A stretch of DNA of 64,000 nucleotides, taken from contig NC_056425.1 of assembly GCF_905147365.1 (NCBI RefSeq), positions 6,207,501 through 6,271,500 of the forward strand, given 5' to 3'. The DNA comes from Aricia agestis (taxonomy: Eukaryota; Arthropoda; Insecta; Lepidoptera; Lycaenidae). Shown here in pieces: positions 34,101-45,900 of this stretch (position 1 is its first letter; each line of letters opens with the position of its first letter). Under the pieces are notes generated by a model. The model did no database searches and was not told the DNA's origin. It was given only the letters and a program-made list of their open reading frames with translations. The position numbers and the translations under genes are program-made.

Positions 34101-36820
34101 TCTACTATCACGTCTCCTTCCTATTGTTTTTTTTTTCTTTGATATTGTACTTTTAAAAAGGTATAAGACGTTATCAGAGTGTTTATTATCAAGTTGTAAT
34201 ACATTTCAAATGTTTAGCGTGTTGAAAATTGCTAAAACATACCTTTAGATAATCATTGACTTTCTCCCGTTGTAACGTCTTGAAGGCGACCACAAGTTTC
34301 TTCGTCTCGTCCAATCTCCATAACGCTTTATATGTCGCCGTTATGCTGTCCGGACTGAGTTTTTCTGATCCTGCGAAAAATAAAGAAATTATTGTAAACT
34401 TGTACGGTGCGCACAATCTTATTATGATAGTTTGATATTGATTTGATGGAACGAGAGAAAGTCCGTTTTTGACACTGAAGTTGTTTATTGATCGCCTGAT
34501 AGAATGATAATGAGTACGCGCGGAATTCTTGATGACCGAATGCGAACTATAAACTTATTGCTAACAATAATTACTAAAATGTAAAATGCTGATGATACAA
34601 TTTTGTGTACGCGCTTGCCCGTACAAAACTAGATGACGCCCGCAACTCCGTTCATTTTTCGGGGGTAAAAAGTCACCCAAATCCTTTCCCGGGACTCAAA
34701 GTAATAATAATAACTCCCACACCGGTTTCGGTGACGGAGGCCGGTTTCATTGAAACCAAGCCAGTTACGCTGGAGTAATCTTATAGTGCTCAAGTGTGTG
34801 CGCAGTACACAAGAGCACTCTCTATTCCTTTTACTCTCATAACCCAGTGGGACGGAAGACCGACACGACTGGCGAGAAATCAGGCGCAGGACCGACTTTT
34901 TACATGCCCATCCGACGCATGGATCATCTTACTTGTCAGACAATCAGGTGATCAGCCTGCATTGTCCTAACCGAACTTGGAAATAACATGTTTCCAACGC
35001 GGGAATCGAACCCACGACCTCCGAGTCAAGAGCCACGCTCTAAACCACTGGACCACGGAGGCGACTCAAAGCATCAACATACCAAACAGCAAAATCGGTT
35101 CAGCGGTTTGGGGCGTGAAGAGGTAACAGACAGACAGACACACTTTCGCATTTATAATATAATAAACCTCGGAAAACGGGCACAAGTGAAACACACCTGT
35201 ATACAGCAATATGTCTTTGTTGGGCAGACAGCGAGGGCTCTTGTTGTCTCTGAGTATTTCCTGAAGCTCCGCTTGATCGATACGCACACCTTTCTTTATT
35301 GGCTCACCGCAGAGTAACAGTTGGGATTTGTCTGAAAAAAAAATTGGCAGGTCAAAATGACATCGTAAAAAATATTTTGTAGTACTATCTGAGAAATTTA
35401 TTCACAATCAGATCAAAAGTAGCTACGTAATTTGGTTAGGTTACATCAAGCCCATCCGACAGACCACGACATTGACTTAAAATAATCCAACCAAATCACT
35501 AAAGGTATTAAAATTATATGATTTTTGTTTTTCAAGAATTAAAAACAAATGAAAGTCTTCTGTAGGAGACGGTAAATACCTAAATCAATCTATACTAATA
35601 TTATAAAGAGGTAAACTTTGTTTGTTTGTTTGTTTAATTGTAATGAATAGGCTCAAAAACTACTGGACCGATTTTAAAAATTCTTTCACCATTCGAAAGC
35701 TACATTATTTACACGAGTAACATAGGCTACTTTTTATTTTGGAAAATGTAGGGTTCCGTAAGATATTTCAGTTTTTCGGAAACAACCAGAAAATTTACTT
35801 ATTTTGCGTACGCTGCCTAAACTATAAAAGATAGAACCATACAATGTTCTAAATAAATTTAGATCTTATAAATATCTACAAAAATGTCCGCGACACACTA
35901 TACCTATCTATGTCAAGTGAGGCACAACAACCATTTTTTTATTCAAAAATCTTGATTTTTTTTGACTACATTTAAACGCATTTATTTTATTCATGCTAAT
36001 AATCTTTATCAAAATAAATTATTTCATCTCTAAGTACAGTTTATGTAGACAATATTTGGTCTTTGATTGATTAAAATTGGACGTTTGGTTTAGAAGTTAT
36101 GGCGAAATCTGGGGGCACGGTAGTGCCCCCGCCAAGATGAGCCAAGCGAAGCGCGCAAGGGCACTACCTACCTTTTCTCGAAACGTTTCGTCGTATTTTT
36201 GAACCCTCGTAACTTTGGTTTGAATAATGCCAGATAGTTGAAATTTTTAAGATATAGTGACATGGGTATAGTTATTAAATGCGCAAAGTTTTAATATCGT
36301 AGCTATTATACTTTAGATTTTATAGGAGTCCAAAAACCCACAATTTGGTCACTGACTCACCGATCATCAAAACTGTTAGGGGACTTCCTGAAGTCTTAGA
36401 AAGCTGAAATTTGGTATGTAACATGATATTAGTACTAAATCAACAAAAAAAATATCAAACCCAACTTAACCTATATCCGTACCATTATAGAGCAAAATTA
36501 GGCAAAAATTTGTGTTTTTTGTATGGGAGCCCCCCTTAATTTTTTATTTTATTTTAATATTATTATTAAATATTAAAATAGACATATAACTAAGGACCGT
36601 GAGAAAAATTCAAGTACCTACCTGTTGCTATTACTGATATAGAGCAAAAAAGGCCAAAAATATCGCGTTTATTGTATGGGAGCCCCCCTTTAATATTACT
36701 TTTATTTTATTTTTAGTATTTGTTGTTACAGCGGCAATAGATATACATAATTTGTGAAAATTTCAACTCTCTACCTATTACCGTTCTTGAGTTACAGCCT
36801 AGAGACAGACAGACAGACAT

Positions 36821-36914
<94 letters not shown>

Positions 36915-39900
36915 GGATAGACGGAAAGACAACGAAGTCTTAGTAATAGGATCCCGTTTTTACCCTTTGGGTACGTAAGTACGTAAGTTCAAAGAATAGT
37001 TGTAGTCTTAGCATTTCTTTGCAAATATTTAATTAATAAGAATATTTCATTAATTATGATAATAATAATTAGTTACTTAACTATCAATCTATTTCAAGTT
37101 TACTTAACTTGAAACTGATTAGGAATTTTAGGGTAATTAGTATAGTAGGTCTTAAAATATATTTTTAATGCAAACAACATCGGTTTACGGTTAGTTAAAA
37201 ACAAAATAAAGTGGCTTCGAAAGTTAAACGGCTATACCAAACATCTTCGCGTCATCGATAGTGCGATGTAGGTGCCCAACAGTGACATCTCTTGTCGATT
37301 AGAGTGCATTAACAACTATATGAAACTGTTCGTGCAAGCTATATCGCGATGTAGACGACCAGCAGCGACATCTATTATTATCAAGAGGAAAAAATAGCGA
37401 AAAATCACGTTTGTATGAGAGCCCCCCCGAAATATTTAATTAATTTTGTTTCTAGTATTTATTGCTATAGCGGCAACAGAAATACATAATCGATGAAAAT
37501 TTCAACTCTCTAGTTCTACCGTTTTTGAGATGCATCCTAGAGAGAAATATAGACAGACGGACAGACGGACAGCGGACAGACATCGAAGTCTCAGTAATAG
37601 GCTCCCGTTTTTACCCTATGAGTACTGAACCCTAAAAAATGAACTAAATAAAAGAAAAAACAACGTAAACCAGCTTACAAAAAGAAATGAAATCCCACCA
37701 AAAACATTTTCATGTAAAAATGTTGCCAAGATGAGAACATAATAATTTTATAGTTCGTCGTGTCAAAAAGTAGTGAGATCTCATGTAGAGCCAAGTTTCT
37801 AACCTTACATACTCAGCCCTAAATCTAAAAACCTTAATTTTACACTAAAGCGCGGCAAAACATTTGATAATAATATTATAATGTGTCAGCCGCACGAGAA
37901 GAATCTAAAAACTCTACACATTAGTCAAAATCGGTGGCTTGGCCATTTTGTTATTCGTCAGGTCTTTAAACTTAATGATATTATACCGTAACTAATGATA
38001 AATGGCCAGGCCACCGATTTTAACTAATGTGTAGAGTTTTTAGATTCTCCTCGTACGGGTGACACAATATCATAATATTATTATCAAATATTTTGCCGCG
38101 CTTTAGTGTAAAATTAAGGTTGTTAGATTTAGGGCTGAGTATGTAAGGTTAGAAACTTGGCTCTACATGAGATCTCACTACTTTGTGACACGACGAACTA
38201 TAAAATTATTATGTTCTCATCTTGGCAACATTTTTACATGAAAATGTTTTTGGTGGGATTAAAATATTGCGATTTACGCCCATTTCGAAGTGGGCGCTGC
38301 TACCAAGGCGGGGGCGGGGGTGCGCTCGCGGCAGAGAAGTTTAGATCTATTCAGAGTATTGACTATTGAGTAGTAATGTAGATCTATCAGTAGTATCGAC
38401 GGAGAGCTGACGACCAAATCAGTCATGTAGCTTCAGCTGTGTTAAAACTCCGTTAGCTACTTCCCTGAAAAACCCTTTCTGATAATCTGCGTGCTGGCAG
38501 GCCGTGGGCGGTGGGTGTGGGAGTAGTGGGGTGGGGAAAAAATTGGAGTAGATGTAGTTTCAGCGACTTAATAGTGTTTGCGATGGTAAATGTTAATTTA
38601 TAATTTTTCACATAGATAATAAAGAATAACCGGCCAAGTGCGAGATGGGCTCACGCACGAAGGGTTCCGTATTTCAGAAGTCTATCTATAGATATAAATT
38701 TAGTCGAGTAGTAGTAGAAGATCTATGAGTAAACAAACAAAGTTTACCTCTTTATAATATGAGTATAGATTAAAAACTACTGAATCGATTTTAATCATTT
38801 TTTCAGTGAGTGACATAGGCTATATATTTTTTACCCGGGGCGGGTCGCTAGTAACGAAATAAAGAAACAAAAATAATATTTAGACGTTTTTTCCCATATC
38901 GGTATTCAAGTTGTATCTGGGTTTTTTCGCTTATCAAAATTTTATGTATGCAAACACAAATAGGGATAACAATGCAATATTACGAATTATTATTTATGAT
39001 TGACAACTCAGATAAGTACAACAGGAAATAAGTATGCATAAAAACATAAAAGTAATACTAATTACAAAAATATACCGATCAGCTATTTGTTTTACAAAAC
39101 CATGAAAGTGAAAGTATATTTTCATCCATTCTCATTTTTCTAAGCTTGTCTATTTATGTAAGCTAGTCCCTTGTTGTAATATTCACCTCCATAAGTTTAA
39201 AATTAGTAATTACTATTGCTAACAATATGAAAGTTAGCTTGAGTTTTGACTAATAATTATGAATCTATATCTATACTAATATTATAATTGGGAAGAGTTT
39301 GTTTGTTTGAACGCGCTACTCTCGGGAACTACTGGTCCGATTTCTATACTTCTATACTAATATTATAAAGCGGAAGAGTTTGTTTGTTTGAACGCGCTAA
39401 TCTCAGGAACTACTGGTCCGATTTGAAAAATTCTTTCAGTGTTAGATAGCCCATTTATCGAGGAAGGCTATAGGCTATATTTTATTACGCTAAGACTAAT
39501 ATGAGCGAAGAAATAGAGGAAAATGTGGAAAAAACGGGGGACATTATTTGAAAGGGCTTATCTCACGAACAACTGGAGCAATCTTTCTGTTATTTGGCAC
39601 AGATAAGTAGACCACGTGAAGGATCATAGGCTATTTTTGTGGGCTAATTGTAATTAATTTACGCGGGCGAAGCCGCGCGGAACGTCTAGTCGTCTAGTTT
39701 TAGAATGGGTAACAAAAAAAAAGTTCGAACTAGGTTTTGTCCGAAACTGCAATAAACGAATTTCGACATCACGCGGAAAGCAAACACGGGAAACTCAAAA
39801 TGTGTCCATATTAAACTTCATTAAGCAAACAGCCACAATACAATAGGTATATGTATAGTATTTTAAAGATTTGGGACGCGATACTTCGTATTTCAAAGAA

Positions 39901-42900
39901 CTGACTGTTTGTGTCGCGTCGCTCCGCTGCAGCGTAGTGTCGCTTTAGTGCAGTTTCGCCTATAGAAACATATTACTCACCATACTCGGATGGTGGTATA
40001 CACTCGTTGAGGAATATCCGTCCCTCGGGGTTCTGGTGGCAGTTGACCAGCCGCTCGATGCTAAAGTATTCTTCCTTGTTGAATATGTAGCAGTGGCCTT
40101 TGAACTCGATTCTGTATGTTTCTGTCGTGCTGTAAAAATAAAATAGTTTTATTTAAGGACGCTATCACAAAAATTATGTCAAAAATTAGCAGGTCAGTAC
40201 GAATATCGACCTTAAGGACATTAACATAACGTTCAATATCAGCGCGCCTTGTACAGTGGCGGTTACGACGCTCGCCGCTTTCTTGATAGGGCGAAAATGT
40301 ATGAAGAAATTTGAGAGCGTTTCTTATTTTTCTTATAAATGGAAATGTTATTTATTTTTATATAAAATATTTAGCTATTCGTATAGGGGACTAAATAAGC
40401 AACAATTTTTTTGTATATTTATTTTCCTTAGTTCAGTGTATTTAGCTATAATGGTACCTAATCAAACCCCATTTTTTTAATATTTTGCGATTATTGTGAT
40501 GGTTAAAACGTATTTATTGTGAAAATTTTGTATGCGGCTATAAAAATTTTAAAGTATAGACGTGGAAATGAATATTTCATTTGAATGAAATCTTTCATTT
40601 GAAACCAAAATATCCTTGCAGTGTGACTCCTAATTCTTTAAAATGGTTCCTGAAAATCGCTGATATTTGTGAAAAAATGTGATAGCGTCCTTAAGTAGTA
40701 GATTTTATTTAGAAGTTAGATAAAAAAATATGTTTATTTAGTAGTTAGATGTTGCCTGGTCATTCAAGCAAACATTCATACTAATATTATAAATGCGAAA
40801 GTGTATCTGTCTGTCTGTCTGTTACCTCTTCACGCCCAAATCGCTAAACCGATTTTGCTGGGTATGGAGATACTTTGAGTCTCGTAAAAGGACAGGATAC
40901 TTTTTATCCCGCAAAAAATGTACGGTCCCCGCGCGATAAACGAATTTTGGCGCAACGGAGTTGCGGGCGTCATCTAGTTTATTTTTAAATAAACCTTAAA
41001 TTTTGCTGGAATAAAAACAAGCCTACCTACTTTTCCGGGACACAAACTGTCTTGGTACAAAATTTATCTGAATTGAACAATCACGTTGAGTGAAGATGTA
41101 ACAGTCAGGCAAATAGGCACATTGTCGCATTTATAAAATTAATATAGTTTAGTATAGTTAGACCCAATTTCAACAACCTCGGTTTGTTAAATCCTAACAA
41201 GCCATTACTTAACGGACCTTAGAAAATTAAACAGACTGTCAAAATACTTTTTTTTTTAAAGACGGCAGGTCACTGTAGCCCTGACGTCGCTGAGACCCAT
41301 GAGGATCTATTGTGACTCCTTCGCACTAGAGTATCATCCCCAACCCAATACTGCTCATAAATTGAATGATATGGTTGGGGTTGGTGCCACAAATTTTCTC
41401 TGTGGACGAGTATTCGTGGCGACCAAGGTGCCTGTTCCTGCTCTCTAGTAGAGCAGGGCAGTCGAGGAGAAGGTAAATAGGTGTTTCATCCTCCTCCTCA
41501 CAGAATCTGCAAGTCGTTATACTACAAATACCAGCGACCACAAATACCCATTCTGTTTAGGTGTTTGTTGAGCTTGCAGTGCCCAGTTAGGCTTCTGGTA
41601 AGGATTCTTAATTGGTTCCTACCCAAGGTGACCACTAATTCTGATTGTCAAAATACTTATGTCCCACAGTAAAAATGTAACAGCGGATTAGTAAATGCAA
41701 TGTTAAGTGAACAACGAGTGAACAACAGCTGTCTATTCGTTCGTTCTTGTTATAAAATATAAGGCGACGAAATTGCAATGTACAAGTTTAATACGACATG
41801 TTTCCTGCAATGTGTCATTTTCTTCCTTATTCATAGTGGTAATACAGTCCCATTTTAACTTTTTTGGGTATAGAACTTTAAAAAAGTCCTATGTTGAAGT
41901 GGACAATAATTAATTATGCTTACCTATTTTTCGTACAAACGTCCAAATAAAACACGTTGTAGTCGTCTTGACACTGTCGCAGAATGTAGCAGCCGTGCTT
42001 CTTGCCTCGCTTCTCTTCTAACTTTCGATAGGAGAACGCACCACTGAAAGCAAAAAGTTGACTTTGAATAATAATTTAAATAGACCATGCACATCTTTAC
42101 AATAGATCGGCAAAGGGAATGCGCTATGTTTGATTCTTCAAAGATAGATAGGTATTCAACACATGCACTGTATTGCTGTTTTGCTAGTATTTTTAACTTA
42201 TGTATACGTGATAGCAATACATGTAATCAGTGTGTAGAAATAAATACATACCCAACTGGTCCATGGCATTTTATTCTTTGTAGCTCCTTCAATGATGGTG
42301 TTTCGTCGTCTTTTGACAGATTGAAAGTCCATTTCACCATTAATCTGAAATCAAATTAAATATTTACCAATCATACAGAGTTTGTAGCTGTATTTTAACC
42401 GTCAGAGCCAGAAGGATTACATTTTTTAAGTGTTACATACACTACAATATAATACACCACTATTTTGTCAAGTTTTATTTTCTTTACCTGTAGTATCCAT
42501 CGCACAAAGATATAAATGATGACAGCTGTTCCTCAGATTTGAATTTGAAAAACAATGGAGTCCCTCGCCTCGACACTTCCAAGCACAAGTCACCATTCCG
42601 TGTGAGATAAATCAATTCCTCTATGGTGCAAACATGAAACCACTAAAAAAAAAGAAAAACCATTAGGATAATTATTTTATACCTTTTATACTGAAATTTT
42701 ACATGTTTAAATAAACAAGAATGGTGTTAGATTCACTGCATACATAAATAAAGTAAGACTATCATAATATTCAGAACATTGCAAATTACCAATTGGCAAT
42801 TACAACAATCACTTAATCAATTATTGAAAATAGCTTAGTATTCAATTAAACAATCCAAAGTATATATTTGAATGTTAGAAATATAATAAAGATTTATTAC

Positions 42901-45900
42901 ATTTAATTATATTTTATTTTACACTGATGAGTTCATGGACAGGAAATTGTACGGCAAGATCTCCAGGATGATAAGGCCCTTACTATTTGTCATCATACTA
43001 AATATTTAGCCTACATTTTTTTTTAACGGGCAAAAGGCCCACCACACATTCCCACCACTGCAACTCCTGTGTCGCCAGGATCAACAGTGGTAACCACGAA
43101 AACCCTTCGATACGATCACAGGGATGCCCGAGGGACAATCTAAATCTATCTTGGGACAACGAAATTAATCAGAAGAAATTTAGTAGGAGCAGGAGGAACC
43201 TACATAGTTTAAATACTTACATCTCTCTTGTTTATGTTAAACAGTCGTATCCCCGGTTGGTGCGGGTGAAACGGTGCCACCACCACTCTAACCGGTACCA
43301 CATATGTACCATTCTGCCACGTGACATCCTCAAATTCCTCTGACAGATAATTGGGAGCTAATGCATACAACTGCTGCAGATACAAGTTTTTTACATAGCT
43401 GAAAATAATTGGTTAAATGAGTACTTGCCAGCTACTCTTTGAGAAAGCAAAAGAGAAAAGTCTTTGGTTATTTCCTTATTATACACTACTAGGCCATAGT
43501 AAAAGGAAGGGAAGTAAGTTATCTTCATACAAAGGCACCGCGCGCGGCTTGTATGTGTGCGCCATAGTATCAATGCGTCGCCACGTACGGCACACAACAA
43601 AATCTCGGCGGTACCAGCCTAGTAAAACTGGCCGAGATTTTGTGGATACAAGCCGCGCGCGGTGCCTTTGTATGAAGATAACTTACTTCCCCTCCTTTTA
43701 CTAAGACTAGGCTTAGCCCACATGAAACGTGAAAAGTGTCATAGTAGAATCATACATTATCCCAAATAAAAAGTAGTTTATTTATTTCTACTAGTGAACT
43801 CTTAATTTTTGCCAATTTTCATCAAAATAGGCACGGGGCCTATTTTTGAAAAGAAGTTTTGGAGTTTATTTGAAGCAAACCAACTTTATAATATATGTTT
43901 AACAATATAATAATAAAAAATAGATGAACTAAAAATATTATAATTTATTATATATTTAAAATGGATTCCTTACTTCACATTATGTCCAACAGAACACAAC
44001 TGAGGTAGGTATTCATGAGCATATTTCTTCGGGAATGGTCCATGCCGTCGTACAATAACTTTGGGTATATACTTCTTATAATTACGCACAACTTCATTCA
44101 CTGGTAGCTTTTCCTCCGAAATAGCTCTTGTCCTAGAAAAAAAAAACACATTTTGCAAATATTATCTTCAAAGACATGGGATTCATTAATATGTTAAATA
44201 CCTACTATGTTAAGTTGTGTGAAAAATAAATTTTAACTATTATTTTTATTATTTATTCAAAAAAATAGGCACAATATTATGGTGCATAAAAAAAATTACT
44301 ACACTCTTCTATGAAGCTGTAATTCTCTAACAAATGGCTGTTTCAATCCAATTTATATTATAACAAATAGAAATGTGGATTAGCTTAAGCCCCAATTTCA
44401 CCAACGTCTGTTAGTGTTAACAGCTTGTTAAAATGTCATGTCTTCTCTTTCATTCATAAGAAAAATGAAAGAGGTGACGTGATTCTAATTCGAGCGTTAA
44501 CTTTAACAGTCATTGGTGAAATTGGGGCTTAATATATTGAATATTTATTCTAATAATAAATTTGCCACTACCCCAAACTATAGGAAAGATCCACAGTGTA
44601 TTTTTACAGCATTTTGTCCTAGTCCTATAAGTGACAAGGACATAAAATTGTTTAGCTATAATTTCTGTGTACAATATGAATTATTTCATTGATATCAATC
44701 ACCATTGCATTAAAGAGATAATATATTATTTTAATAAATATGATATCACTATTTTAATATAAATGAAAATTTCAAAACAATAAGTATCACCCATTTAACA
44801 AATTTTCTAACTGCTCTATTAATGGGTAACGGGCCAATATAAATGTTTACTAATGCCTATAAATATGTATATTGTGCAATAGTAATTCTTAATTCCAAGG
44901 TCACAAGTTTTGTTTAAAATCATTACATTTATAAATAACTTATGTGATAGGATGCATTAATGCATATTGCTGTTACATATAATATGCTTATCAAGTTTAG
45001 GAAACCTTTGACATTAAAAAGATAAAACATAATAGAACAAATCAACCATGTTGTTATTCAGATAAGGAGTGATTTAGTATGAAATGATTACAATTTGTCG
45101 TAACTAATTTCTATTGTTCTATTATTATTATTATGTTTGTGTAAGGTATTCCTTGCTCACGGGCAATTAAATCCCGGACCTTTGGAAGGCATGCGTGGGG
45201 CCGAAGCCAACACGTAGAGGCCCGTTACACAGTTTTAATCTAAATGTTATGTGACACTGGCCGGCGACTCTCCCTGTCCGCACTATGGGAGTACAACCAA
45301 GGAGAGCCAGAGGCCAGTGTAGGACTATTACAGGGAATGGATATTAGAAATGATACCGGGCTATGGGGTGAGGTGCTAGTGGACTGGGTAACTGGAACTA
45401 TGGAAGGACTATGTCATCAAGTTCAACAGATCCAGAAACTAATTCTGAGGTTATGGTTGAGATAAGAAAAAGGTTAAATAAAAAGTAAAGTTCCTACGAA
45501 GAGCCAAGAGGCATTGTCATTTCTTACCCTTTATAATTCTATGGTGTAATACCTCAAAGATACATATAGAAAAAGATAGTAACCAATCAGAATGAGAGTT
45601 GGCCAGTAAGCAAAAATCAAGCCAATCAGCATTAAGAATGTGCAATGTTAGTAAGGCAACTTGCGTTTTCGCAAAAAAACTAATTTAGAAAAATTGAAAA
45701 ATATAAACATCATTATCTAATTATCCGTGTTTTCGCGAAATCCCTAGAATTTTCGCAATAATTCGATTTATTAAATCATCCTCCGACATATATACCGACA
45801 CATATACATATAAAACTTCAATAGCACGATGCAGGAATGTTGCGCTAATTGTGGTTACCGCCACAGCTTTATATCAATAACCAAAATACTACTTTCTTTA

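Larger units (their letters stand above)
35332..39980 (-). other. hop intron 8 (4.6 kb): repeat-filled
   Basis: No exon seen. Contains a CTAATATTATAAA-type tail at 35590-35770; reverse GGGTTCCGTACCC-family copies at about 36400-36980 and 37370-37640; the TGTC/GACA microsatellite at 36801-36915; the foldback at 37691-38260; further repeat tails at 38630-38860 and 39276-39695 (the latter an intact copy ending GCGGGCGAAGCCGCGCGGAA preceded by a partial head). Confidence 0.7.

Noticed and set aside
34985..35062. Functional tRNA gene on the minus strand
   Set aside because: A and B boxes are present but no anticodon stem or acceptor pairing forms, and the unit is part of a dispersed SINE with target duplications.
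36754..36978. Protein with TDRQ repeats, or a CRISPR-like array
   Set aside because: It is a 4-bp GACA microsatellite, with no spacers and no direct repeats of CRISPR length.
45244..45465. 73-codon open frame in hop intron 2
   Set aside because: Composition is somewhat gene-like but no motif or splice support; could be an old retroposon, too weak to call.
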